Positions 10,468 to 21,223 of a DNA stretch of 44,522 bases are shown here, in pieces. The position numbers and the translations under genes were made by a program. Numbering within the stretch: position 1 is the first letter of the stretch; every line of letters starts with the position of its first letter. The notes below the pieces were generated by a model that ran no database searches, was not told the DNA's origin, and saw only the letters and a list, made by a program, of their open reading frames with translations. The DNA comes from Alectoria sarmentosa (taxonomy: Eukaryota > Ascomycota > Lecanoromycetes > Lecanorales > Parmeliaceae), in the NCBI GenBank assembly GCA_009733775.1, contig WOGZ01000237.1, forward strand, positions 1 through 44,522, in the 5' to 3' direction.

Positions 10468-10737
10468 TTATCGTTATTTAAAATGTTAGTAATTTATTTT
10501 TAACGTATTATTAGTTTCAATTATTTCGTTATAATTTACTAAATATATAAAAGTTAGAAAACGCACTAACTCGTCGCGAAATTATATTATAAAGATACGA
10601 TAATACAAGTATTTTTCACTAAACAACTAATTATAATCATATCGTTATTGTTAACGAAACATACAAACGCAGATTTGGCAAAATTACAGAAGTTCGAGTT
10701 TAGATGTGCCAACCGAAGGCTGCGAAGTCAGCATGCT

Positions 10738-10755
10738 AACCCGAAGGGGCTTAGC
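10738..10755 (-). repeat. Right arm of the 18-bp inverted repeat flanking the island
   Basis: AACCCGAAGGGGCTTAGC pairs with 7674-7691 at 17 of 18 positions; the single difference is a transition. Confidence 0.4.
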
Positions 10756-11283
10756 GATCTTGGCACGCATGAGGAACTGAGGTAATAAGTAAGATGCTTT
10801 GTGCTAAATGCCTAAGCTGACGATATTGGTAATGATTCGGCTTACGATGAGCCCTTTGGTAATGGTCGGACCTTCGGCCTCAATTTATGCCGAAAGCCGC
10901 AGGATGCAAAGACGTCCTTGTGCTTTACTAATACTTGAGCACTACCGTGCCTGAGTGTCTGGAAACCACCTCCAATCATTTAGCCATAATACCAAACACA
11001 CTGATGAACGCCGAACTGCAACAAATTTCTAATCTGAAATTTAGTACCCTCGGGGTTTAGCGAGTACCTCAGTCAATAACAAACCATTTTATATGATTTC
11101 AAATTTTCAGCTATATTATAGAACATACGGTACGCTACAATTTGCACTCTTGAGAATCTTAATTAAATCCTTCTACGTGCGTAGATAAAATAGAAAAGCG
11201 AGGTGAAAACTTTGTTGCGTTCGGCTCGGCGGTTATCAGTCCAATTTGAATTCGTCCCGAAAATTTCACACCATCAGTCCACA
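10756..11283. other. Intergenic region before the NmrA-like gene
   Basis: Base composition is normal and no coding stretch is recognised. The last 100 bases form a plausible leader (TTTCACACCATCAGTCCACA) ahead of the ATG at 11284. Confidence 0.5.
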
Positions 11284-12420
11284 ATGTCCAAACTCCTCGT
11301 CGTCATCGGCATCACAGGCCAACAGGTACGTGCCTCCTAATCACCCCAAACCCACTTGCTCCACTGAAACCAACTAGGGCGGCTCCGTCGCCAACCTCTA
11401 CGCCAAAGAGCCCGGCTGGAAAGTCCGCGGCATATCGCGCGACCCATCCAAAGCCCAGTCCTGGACCGCCAGAGGCGTCGAAGTAGTCAAAGCCGATCTC
11501 AACGACACAGAATCTCTCATAGCAGCCTTCAAAGGCGCCAATGCCATCTTCTCCAATACCGATTTCTGGGCCCAATTCTACAACCCTGCGACCCGAGAAA
11601 TACTCAAGCCAGGACAGTCGATCAACGAATACTGCTACGATATCGAACTGCAGCAGGGCAAGAATGTCGCTGATGCGGCCGCTACCGTGGAGGGACTAGA
11701 TCGCTTCATCATGTCGGGTTTGTGCGACGCCAAGAAGTTGAGCAAGGGGAAGTACACGGGGGTCTACCATTTTGACAGCAAGTCAAAAGCCGTGGAGTAT
11801 ATTCGAGAAAAGTACCCGGAGCTGGCAGCGAAAATGTCAATTGTGCAGATCGGATCGTATATGAGCAACTGGAAGCACTTCAGCAAGCCCCAAAAAGTAC
11901 CATACCCGCCGTCAACTTTCAGCCTATTGAATTGCTAACATGATACAGCAAGCCGATGGCACATACCGGTTCTCCCAAGTCGGCTCCGGCAAGACACCAG
12001 TCCCGCACATCGACAGCGTGAAAGACACGGGCTTTGTAGTCCGCGCAGCGCTGCAATCGCCTCCGGGAAAGCACCTTCTAGCGGTCGGCACCATGCTTTC
12101 CTGGATCGACTCCTTCAAACTGTGGTGCGAGCTCCATAAGGTCCCGTTTGGCGGCTATGACGAGATCTCAATCGAAGAGTACGAGAAGTCTATGCCGGTA
12201 CCAGGGCTAGGCAAGGAGATTGGGGAGATGTGGCTGTTCGTGGACGAGTTTGGTTTTACTGGAGGCGAGGAGGGCGTGGTGCACGCTCAAGATGTAGGTT
12301 CAGATTGGTAAAGGTTCTTGAAGGGATGCTGATCATCAATTCCAGCTCGGCGTTCCCTGCCCAATGACAACGCTGGAGGAGTATTTGAAAACCGAGGGGA
12401 TTTGGTCGGATGTCCTTTGA
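11284..12420 (+). CDS. NmrA-like NAD(P)-binding family protein
   Basis: Four exons, 11284-11325, 11378-11896, 11949-12293 and 12346-12420, give 326 residues. Introns of 52, 52 and 52 nt all fall in phase 0. The N-terminus forms a Rossmann strand and the family motif GITGQQGGSVA (residues 9-19), followed by WKVRGISRDPS and VVKADLND, as in NmrA/isoflavone-reductase-like proteins. Length and the C-terminal AFE-like substructure fit the family. NmrA-like proteins bind NAD(P) as redox-sensing regulators or act as atypical short-chain reductases; no catalytic Tyr-x-x-x-Lys is evident, so a sensor or regulator role is plausible but unproven. The first exon encodes only 14 residues. Confidence 0.9.
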
Positions 12421-14163
12421 GCTCGAAGAGCAGAGACTAGGTAATTGCCATCCAGATGAAAGAGTGACTTGTCAATTTCAAAATAGGCCACAATTTTGCA
12501 CGCGAAATCGGAGTCGAGTAGTGTAGCAGACAGGTTGAGAAAAGAACGACAGGCGACGAACACTGAGATGTGGCTTATGGTACTGCCAAAAAGAATGTTC
12601 AAAGTCTCCTTCTGCCCTAGCCATGCGCCGACCCAATCTTCACCCCAAACCCTCGCGACTCACAACGCAACCGAAGCGAGGAACCGGACACAACGCTCGT
12701 TGTAGCTGCGAAAAGGAAAGTGAGCGCCGCAGTACTATGCTACGTATCATCTGCAACCAAATAGCGCATCAGCGCCCATCCCAACAGTTCCCAGCACAAG
12801 ACTCCATCCGCACGTCTCTTTCTTTTCGCCCGACCGGTAAGATCGAATTGAAACCCTCAGCCCAACAATGCCTACTCCGCTTCTTTACATTGCCTCATTC
12901 TCAAAAAAAAATCCTCCCTCCTTGGACGCACGCCTGGGTGGAAGTCAGCCTCAACAGTACGACAACGACTAAGCAATCCCCCCACCCCCTCAACACATCA
13001 ATCCGCTCCTCTCAAGCGCAGCTACCCGAGGCGAAAGTCGCAACTCCCTCTGATCCCATTCAGCCTCTCCTTCCACTTCATTTCAAACAGAGGGTACGAT
13101 CAGCCTCCAGCACCCCATCGCGCAGAAACACAAAATCAATAGCACAATTCATGCATAGAGGCCAAGGTGAGACAGCCCCAACGGACCCTCCCAGTTCCGC
13201 CAAATCCATATAAAGAGCCAAAATGTTCCGATCGCCACCCCCAATTTTTCTGCCAAAAAAAAAACGAAAAGATGTGGAGCTCACAAGATCGCCAGATTTT
13301 CCATGACTTTTACCTACCTTCTCTTATCATAATGTTCCATCCCATCCCCCAAACAAACTCCTCTCCCCGAAAACCCAAACCAAACCAGACTTCCGCACCT
13401 CTACCGCACACAGCAAACCAATCCATCTCCGATCCCCAAAACCACTGCAGAGAACCCGTTCCCTGCAGATAGGTACAAGTACTCTACAGCCCCAGAAGGC
13501 GCACATTTCAACAAGCGAGCCTCAAAAAAGGAAAGCAGGTTTGATATTCCGCAAGGAAGAGACATAGCTCGTGCACGGAAAAGCGTCTGCTATGTGCCTC
13601 CTGAGACCAGAAGAGCTGGAGGTTTTTGTGCTCGATTGAGGATTTGAGGGCGCATCGGTTTCACTTCCCATATGGATGCCGATGAATGCATGATTTGATT
13701 ACTTTGTTTTTTCGAAAAGCGAAGAAGTGGAAGGATGAAGTGGCCATCTGTTCGTGAGAGAGTGGGAGGTTGGATGGATGGGGTGGTGATATTATTTGAA
13801 GGGTTGGTGATATCAAGGGTATAGTATAACTGGAAGCCTCCTCTTTGGATTATGCGGGGTGATACTGCGACATGATCTCCAAGCTGCATGTGGAGTCTCT
13901 GTTGGCATCACCTTTCACGGGACTCCTTGTTGGGCGAGCATGGGATAAAGACGTGAGACGAGATCTTGTGTAGCATTATAGCTAATGGCCCTTGCATACG
14001 TCGCCAGGTTCAGTCCCAGCAGTCGCTAGAGCCAGTGATGCAAGATTGCACCTTCTATATATAGGGCCAGATGTGAGCCATGCTGCTTCAAGGCGCCTCG
14101 TCCATTCAGCGCTCCGAAACATGAGCAGAGACCTAGGACGAGAACCAAGTCTCGAGCTTCCCC
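12421..14163. other. Long intergenic region, pyrimidine-rich on the plus strand
   Basis: The plus strand is C/T- and C/A-rich from about 12620 to 13480, so several frames stay open (for example 12623-13213), but the translations are low-complexity with no recognisable domain. A TATATATA run lies at 14056-14063 with no matching gene. The region lies between the 3-prime ends of two convergent genes, so a long UTR or noncoding transcript is possible but not supported. Confidence 0.4.
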
Positions 14164-14923
14164 TTATCGCCCAGAGCGTCTTTTCCCGTAGGCACCTATC
14201 TCGTTTTCCTTGTTCCCTCCCACCTTTTCCTCGCCGCCCTTCTCATCCTCATCCGCCTCCACCTGCCCCTCCTTCGGCATCGACGTCGGCACCTTACCGA
14301 AATCCTGCAAGACATTCATGCCCATAACCCCATGTGCTAGAACCTCCTATCAGTGACCTATTCGAAAACAGAACGGCGACTATTTCACCAACTTACAGCT
14401 AGGGAATAGACTCTCCCCCTTGACCCGGATGGTGTCTTCCAGTCCCAGACTCTCAAAATCCCAAGGCTCACCGTCGTTCTCGTAGCCATCCAGCCCTTTC
14501 AGCATCTGAGCCTTGGCCTCGTCGTACATCTTGGCGCGAGGAAGGGTGTCTCGGAGGACTTGCAAGTCTTGGTCGCTGATCTGGACGCCGAGTTGCATGG
14601 CGAGGGCGCCGAGGTAGATGATTCCGTGCTTCCAGCTACATCAAGCGGAAGTCAGCTTTGCCTTCTCAATCAGATTTCAGGGTCATAAAATTAGTTTATG
14701 AGTCTGGTCATCTTGAGGAGTGCAGTTACTTCTTGGCTTGAAACCTGTCAAGTACCTGGTGGAGGAGACCCGCGTTAAGCTTGGCGACAATCTCGCTATG
14801 GTTTTCAGGGAAGACAAGGTTGAGTGTGGGATCGCTGGCAAGCTTGCCTGCTTCTTCGTTGATCTGTTCTACAGTGTCGAGCTCGTTGTCGGATTGGAAG
14901 AGACCATAGCCCCAGGCGCCCAT
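14164..14923 (-). CDS. Conserved fungal protein, DUF4259-like N-terminus
   Basis: Three exons on the minus strand, 14923-14730, 14635-14397 and 14336-14164, give 201 residues. The introns are 94 and 60 nt, and both joins restore frame. The N-terminus MGAWGYGLFQSDNELD matches the MGxWGxGxFxxDxxxD start of DUF4259-type proteins. The rest is helical (HQVLDRFQAK, then a join into WKHGIIYLGALAMQLGV), and the C-terminal third contains SHGVMGMNVLQDFGKVP before an acidic, Lys-rich tail. Without splicing the frame closes soon after each exon, which supports the introns. Function is unknown. Confidence 0.75.
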
Positions 14924-15748
14924 GATTGCTGTCGGTTGATGAGTGCTGGGATATCAACTGTAGGACAGGTTGCTCGATGTTTTAACGAAGGCTTAGAAGT
15001 TTGAAAATTGACGATTCTAGCTAGGGACTGGGTCAGTGAGGTTGACTAGGAAGATAGAGAATCGTAGATTTGACTCATCAGCTTGTGGGGAGATATGAGA
15101 AGTGATGACGCAGACAGAATGACGAAAGGAGCAAACAATGCTTTGTTTCAAGATCGGAGCTTCCCTCCGAATAGCGATGAATACCTGACATTGGAATTTG
15201 TCCATCATTACTGCCAATGCAAGATTCCGACAACAGCAAGCATTCAACTGTCTCGATTTCCGTGCCCAGCTTCTTGTCACTGCTTTCTTCAGCAATATTA
15301 CTTTCCCTTCGTGGCCGGGCACCAAATCTATCAGCTATCTGAATCTACTTTCTTTCATCCAGCCAGTTGAGTTTTCAATATAATTTGGCGTCTTGAATCA
15401 CATGTTCGGGGCTCTCCCACATCTTCCCCAAATCTCACGCCAGCGCTGAGCGCACAATCCAGTTGCATCAAGTAAGTGAGCACTCATAGCGCTGACCTTT
15501 AAAAATCTTTAAATGGACGGGCATACTCGAAACAACGGCAGGTCCTTGGCTACGCTTTGTATACGCTTGCGCTTCCAGAATAGCGTTTCTCGCATGTGTT
15601 GTTTGGCGACCGCAATGAATTCTGAACACAGCCTCAGCGCCTGCAGTGCACACTCGCGCTCTTCCGCTGCCGGTAGACAAATGGCGGTTATAAAGAGTAG
15701 GATTCCGTTGCTGGAAATTCTGACCTGCTTTGCCATCTTCGGGCAAAA
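14924..15748. other. Divergent intergenic region
   Basis: This region lies between the start of the minus-strand DUF4259-like gene and the plus-strand secreted-protein gene, so it should hold two promoters. Open frames on both strands (such as 15468-15746) overlap each other and read as noise. Confidence 0.5.
15689..15695 (+). promoter_or_regulatory. TATA box of the secreted-protein gene
   Basis: TATAAAG lies 54-60 bases before the ATG at 15749. Confidence 0.45.
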
Positions 15749-16547
15749 ATGAAGCAGTCCAACCTTTTCTACTGTGCGCTGCTATTCATACCATGTACCT
15801 TGACGGATGCAACCCCACTTCTCAATTCGCAGTTATCGGCACTACTCAGCCTCGTAAACACCACTGCTTCGTTTCCTGCTCTCAACAACATCACTCTCCC
15901 TCATGCGACCTCGCGCGTATCTGTTGGCCCCCCGTAAGACCCTCCTCCCCAATCTAAAAGTACACCACTTATACCAATTCAGCTTTACACCCGGCCTGGA
16001 GCCATCGGAAGAAGTCTTTTTCTACGACGTGCCTTTCTCAAACCCGCCCGTGAACATCAAATTCAAAGATTACGACCTCCAGCTCGACCGGAACGAGACC
16101 GACGTGGACAAGTGCTTCCAGAAAGCCATGATGGCATGCAGCGACCGCGAAAAGCATTTCACCGAGATGGAAGCATACAAGTTAGTACGATGGGACAGCG
16201 GGGATGTTCTGATTGAAATTGAACCAAAGAGAGGAGGTAGGTATTTGCAGAATTCCGGCCCCAATATTCGACCCCTTTCGAGTTTCCCAGACACGTCCAC
16301 CTTACATGGGGTTGTAAACTCAGCCTTGAAGAATCTCATCAGAAAATGGCTAATTTCGAGATTCACAATAGACCCAGATCAAGCACAGGGGTTGACGTAT
16401 GGGATATTCACCGATGTGTTGCAGGGCCTGAACAACTTTAGACTCTTCTATCCTCACTTGAACTTTTTCTATGAGGTCTACGTCTATCCGGGTGAAGAAG
16501 AGGATGAGAATTATGTTGGTATCGGGCAGCTGAGTCCCTGGGAATGA
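15749..16547 (+). CDS. Small secreted protein of unknown function
   Basis: Exon 1 is 15749-15933, then an intron of 49 nt (donor GTAAGA, acceptor CAG) leads to 15983. Residues 1-21 (MKQSNLFYCALLFIPCTLTDA) are a typical signal peptide. The mature part has VPFSNPPVNIKF near the start and ends with LTYGIFTDVLQGL, FFYEVYVYPG and YVGIGQL. This is the pattern of a widespread family of small secreted fungal proteins in which a domain closes with a G.VG.G.. strand. A second, frame-preserving intron is likely at 16237-16377 (141 nt, donor GTAGGT, branch GCTAAT, acceptor CCCAG); removing it joins EPKRG to GLTYGIF and yields 202 residues rather than 249. Secretion is inferred; the role is unknown. Confidence 0.65.
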
Positions 16548-19230
16548 TATTCATAAACACAACGAGTCGATAGGAGGCGCTTTTCTTAGTCCCAGGACGT
16601 TCGAGCGGGCGTATGTACTTCACCAGGATACACACATCAGCCCTCAAATGCTGGCAACTGTCACGCAAGCTTTCGATTCCATCAGCCATTAGAGTTGAAA
16701 ATCACAAATCGTGGATGCGCCCACGTATGCCGACAAATCTGCATCACTCAAACGTGTCCCTGTCCGGGCAGGTATGAGCAATGGCAGCGACTTTTCAGGC
16801 TGTTTTTTTTCTCAAATCTCCGTTTGCGGCTCCATGGATATCTTCACCAGGAGGAGTGTCGAGCGGGAAGTCTGTTCAACGGTACTCCTGTAGCCCGCAT
16901 GTTCTCGGAATGTTCGTAACTCAGTGCATCCTTCCGCACCGCCCTCCACGGGTCTCTTGAAACTTTCTACAGGTAATGTTGCGAAATTCTACTTTCCTTT
17001 GGGACAACTTTGATCGCTATGCCATGAGACTGTATAAAATGCTCCTACGGCTACTTATGCACTCCCAAACCCAGTGAGAAGGTGTCGTCTCCCCCAGGCG
17101 TACTCAGCAAATCAGGATCTCTATCCGTGGCATCATGACGCGGGCTTTCAGCAAGGATGGTATTTGCAATTTCACCCCAACGTGCTTAACCAAAGGGCTC
17201 GGACCGGCAATGTGGCAGCTTCTCTATGACGATAGACATCACAAAGCGTTGAACAAGCCTGGAATTTGGAAGTTGCGGCCGTACAGAGCTCTCAGAAGGT
17301 CGGGCTCGGGAGGCTCCCCGTAGAGACGTTGGAATCTTTACCTGGAGTGCTACGTAAGTATTGTAGACACAGACATGCAGCAGTGAGCAGAAGCTGCGCG
17401 ACTTGTAGAGGTGCAGAGTGCGACGTGCAGCAGAATACAAAGCAAAGACTGAAACCCAACAGCCTGATATGTTCAACCAATATCCATGCACTTACGCAAT
17501 TTGCGCCCAGGATAATCAAGTGTAGATGGACATGGCTTCACGGAGAATTGACCTTGATTAATAAGGTCGACGTTATCATATTGTACGTATTTTCCGAGCC
17601 TACATTTTCTCTTTCGGACCAAACCTTGGGTATTGAGGCATATCTTAGGAGTATGCACTCTGTAGATATGTTCCAAAGCTCAATGCGCTCTTGCAAATAA
17701 GCAATACTGACTTGGAGATCATAATCTACATAGAACGTGAACGGCGCACCCGGCGGGCTCTAAGGCTCAAGTGCCCGAGACCGTAGCGCCCATAAGCTCG
17801 ACCAGGGCGAACCTCATGTTTCACCACATTCAGATCATAGATGACCTCGACGGACCCAGTGCCGACTTGAGAGCTCGGTGATCTTAGATAGCTCAAGCTG
17901 TCACAGTATCTGGTATGGGATGTGTAGAATGGATTGATTGTTCTCCTCGGCTCCCCTGGACCGGGTCTGATATACCATACTCGATAAGGCGACTGGCTGA
18001 TAAAGTGGCTGGGAGGAGGCTGGGAACCTCAACTCTTGACAAAAGCTCGGGACGTTCAAAAGTTTGAACGTTATCACGCAGGCTCCATAATGCAGACTTG
18101 ACATAGGGAAAGCCTCTTTTTGATGGACGGTGATAGGTTTCTAGAAGGGTCTGCGAGGGTCAACGCAGGGCCCTTCTATGTCTAATCCTCTTCCTTCGGT
18201 CGACGACACAACAAAAATCGCTTGGTGATGCTGAGCCAACTGGCGAATTGGGCTGACTCGTGAGTCGTGACGAGTAAAACAAGCCGCACGGGTGATCACA
18301 TTCAATACCAGCAGCAGTGTGTTAAGAAGCCTGCTCAGCTTGAGTGCGCCAAGTGTGGGTAAATCCAGGTTACGTTGCTGATCTTTGAGGAACGATTCTG
18401 CTTCGCTGTTTGAGTGAAAGCTGAGAAATTGTCGCGAGGCTAGACAGCAGACTCACATATCTCTAGCATGCCGGCTAGACAGCACATTCATATCCTGCTC
18501 GAAGCGCAGCAAAATTTGTTTTGCAATCGGAGCACTCTATCCACTCGACATGACAGCAATCTGTGTGCACAGCCCACAAGGCTCTCTTAATGCTATAGCC
18601 ACATTGTTGTGAGGATGATAATTGCCTCGCTTGATTCGCTTATACGAAATATTATTAATGCAATCACGAATGAAATATGTGAGTTCGATAAATGATTCGA
18701 AGGAGATACCCCTGAGTTGATCAACATTTGATATGAAATCCTTAAGAATCTGATGAAAGCATGAAATTCATTTTCGTGTATTTAATCAGGAGCATGCTCA
18801 TCTACATGTTGTTTCTTATGTTCTTCATAATAATTATAATCAATCATTCATGAGTCTTAGCCTTACTGTCGGCTTATAGTTATTCCGCTGCGTAGCCTGT
18901 TTCAACAACATACATTGCGGGGCTGAGCACCTTCCCTTCTGGGCGCATTTTATCTAGCGATAGCGCGTTTACTAGTCGTGATCTTGTCGAGAGTGCATCC
19001 ACAATTTCTGTGCCTATATCATGTTATAATCATGATTTCTGTCATTTTATGGCTTTGTATTATGGAGAACGGCTGAATCAAATCCATCGCAGATTTCTTT
19101 TGGCCAATTTAGGAGTATTTGGATGATATGTGCTGGGGGCGCGGGCTTCCCAGAAGTGAAAAGCTTGGAAGATTTCTACACTTGATTAATACTTGTTTTT
19201 TTACGCTCGGGGGAGACCCTCGGAACCTTC
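16548..19230. other. Gene-poor region
   Basis: No convincing gene is found. A TATAAAA box lies at 17033-17039, followed by an ATG at 17135 with a 62-codon frame of unclear merit and a good donor (GTAAGT) at about 17353. On the minus strand 17880-17730 is open for about 50 codons and reads weakly like protein (VEVIYDLNVVKHEVRPG). From about 18600 the sequence becomes AT-rich. Decayed repeats or a gene with many short exons are possible; neither is supported. Confidence 0.4.
17033..17039 (+). promoter_or_regulatory. Possible TATA box without an assigned gene
   Basis: TATAAAA lies about 100 bases before an ATG at 17135 that opens a 62-codon frame. No gene can be confirmed downstream. Confidence 0.2.
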
Positions 19231-19401
19231 CTTTCCCTTCGAGGGCTCTTTGAGGGCTCTTCGAGGGTTTTTGCCGAGAGGGCTGTCCTCGCAAGCTCGA
19301 AGTCATGATATATGATACATTATATATGAGATTTCGAGTTTGCGAGGACAGCCCCTTCGGCAGAAACCCTCGAAGAGCTTTCAGAGAGCTCCGAAGGGTA
19401 A
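19231..19401. repeat. Long imperfect palindrome (foldback or MITE-like element)
   Basis: The left arm 19231-19301 pairs with the right arm 19332-19401, leaving a 30-base AT-rich loop. The best matched part is the inner 40 bases (TTGCGAGGACAGCC and AACCCTCGAAGAG on the right arm). Most mismatches are transitions. The arms carry internal repeats of the form GAGGGCTCTT. Weaker complementarity, including T-run against A-run, continues outward to about 19190 and 19420. Transcribed, it would form a long hairpin. It contains no open frame. Confidence 0.7.
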
Positions 19402-20080
19402 AAGGGTTTAAAAAAAGAGTCTGTCAAAGGCTTAAAGCACTCAGAAGGTTAAAAAAAAGATCTCATTTATCATAAACGTTTTGATTCATCAGATCAAATT
19501 TCATGAAAATAACATCATTCGAAAGCGCGTATTTGAATCTATAACTTCATCTATTTATTGTATTATCATATTCTCTGTGTTACGAAAGGAATTAAAAAGA
19601 ATAGAATGTAAAAAGTCGATGTTCGAGGTTCAGCCTTATGGTATGATCTGTTTGGGACGTACCCGCGTTTAAATCGAAAATGAAGAAATAAGGTGGGTTT
19701 TAGCTTAAAAATCGTGAAATCTGAAGGTTTGATTGGTGGAACCTTGTTTTAAGCATATAGACACTTTTCCTGCATAATTTTTGATCATGAAGAAAGCAAG
19801 CTTTCCAATAAAGAGCGACTGTCTTTCTCATCTGAAGGCTAACCGCTTCATCTCAACAGTCGTGGAGCACGCCTATCCTCTAAAGCGCCAGCGCTGCGCC
19901 TGGTATACAGCGTATTTACGATACTTACTCGCAAATTGATTGCTCTCAGGGCTTCTACTTCGTATATCCCGGTCAGGCGTTTCACGGCCTCAGTCACGGA
20001 ACAGCCTCTAGTCTCGCAATTTCCGCACCCACATCATCATTTACGGCCTTGCTACGAACGAAACCTCCAATTCGCCCAGC
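19402..20080. other. AT-rich spacer and HET-gene promoter
   Basis: It is AT-rich to about 19800 with a 63-codon frame of unclear merit (19481-19672). From 19850 composition is normal, and the C/A-rich leader of the HET gene precedes 20081. Confidence 0.4.
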
Positions 20081-21223
20081 ATGCGTCTTCTCAACACGAA
20101 AACACTCCAATTCCAGGAGTTCTTTGATAGCCAAATCCCAGAGTACGCTATTCTGTCGCACAGGTGGGGCAATGAGGAGGTAACCTTTCAGGAGTTCCGA
20201 AAGGGCAAAAAGCGATATCATGAGGGCTACGTCAAGATAGAACAATGCTGTGTTCTCGCCAGCAGCCGAGGTTTCCAGTGGGTTTGGATCGACACCTGTT
20301 GCATCGACAAGAAGAGCAGCGCCGAACTTTCCGAGGCGATCAATTCTATGTGGCGTTGGTATGAAGGAGCGGGGGAGTGCTATGCCTACCTTTCTGACGT
20401 CACGTGGGATTCTCGAGACATAGAAGCGTCAAAAAAAGTATTCGGGCAGAGCTTGTGGTTCACTCGTGGATGGACACTTCAGGAACTTCTCGGCCCTGCC
20501 AAAGTGATATTTTTCGATAAGGAATGGAAGAGTTTTGGGACCAAGCATGATCTTCGAACAAAGATATCAGCTGTTACGGGGATTGAAGCAAACCACGTGA
20601 TGTCTGTCCCTCCAATTTTTTTTACTGACGGACCGTGTCTGGCCAAAAAAATGAGCTGGTTGTCGAGAAGAGTAACAAGCAGAGCTGAGGACATGGCATA
20701 CTGCATGCTAGGTCTGTTCGATGTGAATATGCCTCTGCTTTACGGCGAGGGCGGCCAGAAAGCCTTTGTCAGACTCCAGCTAGAGATTATCAGGAAGTCG
20801 GAGGATGAGTCAATCTTCGCCTGGACTTCCTACCAAGTCTCTAGTGGAATGCTAGCCCCCCAACCTAGCTACTTCGCCGATTCAGGGAACATTACGATTT
20901 ATGGGTTGGGAAAGAAAAGATTTCCTTACTTGATGACGAATCAAGGGCTGGAGTTCCAAGTACCAGTTCAAAGACCTGTCGGGCATGACCCAAGTGAATA
21001 TTATAGGATATCGCAAGATAAAGTATTACTCGCACTTAATTGTTGGAGAGATGGGGCAAAAGATGATCTTGCCATTACGATTGCACTTGCTAGGTTTGGC
21101 CAGTCGTGGCAGAGAATTCAATGTGATAGGTTGGAATCAACCAAATTAGTTAAGGACTCCATGAGCGAGGACGGGCGATTCAAGTGGACGGCAACGTTAT
21201 ATATCCCCCAGTATGACTGGTGA
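20081..21223 (+). CDS. HET-domain protein (HET plus DUF8212 type)
   Basis: A single exon encodes 380 residues. The HET domain shows its usual blocks: YAILSHRWG (residues 22-30), WVWIDTCCIDK (67-77), a Ser-Glu-Ala-Ile-Asn helix with MWRWYEGAGECYAYL, and RGWTLQELLGP (129-139). The DUF8212-type block RAEDMAYCMLGLF...PLLYGEG follows at 201-224. No NACHT, WD40 or ankyrin part follows, so this is the short form. HET domains occur in proteins mediating heterokaryon incompatibility and cell death after nonself contact; a role for this gene is inferred only. Frames just downstream (21220-21435) might belong to an alternative C-terminus. Confidence 0.9.
   Translation: MRLLNTKTLQFQEFFDSQIPEYAILSHRWGNEEVTFQEFRKGKKRYHEGYVKIEQCCVLASSRGFQWVWIDTCCIDKKSSAELSEAINSMWRWYEGAGECYAYLSDVTWDSRDIEASKKVFGQSLWFTRGWTLQELLGPAKVIFFDKEWKSFGTKHDLRTKISAVTGIEANHVMSVPPIFFTDGPCLAKKMSWLSRRVTSRAEDMAYCMLGLFDVNMPLLYGEGGQKAFVRLQLEIIRKSEDESIFAWTSYQVSSGMLAPQPSYFADSGNITIYGLGKKRFPYLMTNQGLEFQVPVQRPVGHDPSEYYRISQDKVLLALNCWRDGAKDDLAITIALARFGQSWQRIQCDRLESTKLVKDSMSEDGRFKWTATLYIPQYDW

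Larger units (their letters stand above)
7741..10680. repeat. RIP-mutated AT-rich island of nested repeats
   Basis: For about 2.9 kb the sequence is overwhelmingly A+T with stops in every frame. Remaining C residues are often followed by G, while CpA and TpG look scarce. This is what RIP leaves, because it converts CpA to TpA on both strands. An LTR retrotransposon fills 8502-10380. The flanks (7741-8497 and 10386-10680) are equally mutated, so they belong to an older repeat. The segment 7940-8045 has a TATTTAAG box followed by a CA/TC-rich leader, as in many LTR promoters. No protein domain could be read in it. Confidence 0.8.

Noticed and set aside
12623..13213. 196-residue plus-strand frame
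   Set aside because: It is low-complexity, has no domain and no support from introns or composition beyond a C-rich strand.
14056..14063. TATATATA as promoter of a plus-strand gene
   Set aside because: The DNA downstream is the antisense of the DUF4259-like gene; no plus-strand gene follows.
20081..21223. Caspase-like gene and HET gene as parts of one incompatibility locus
   Set aside because: They are 17 kb apart with a repeat island and unrelated genes between them; linkage alone does not support a joint system.
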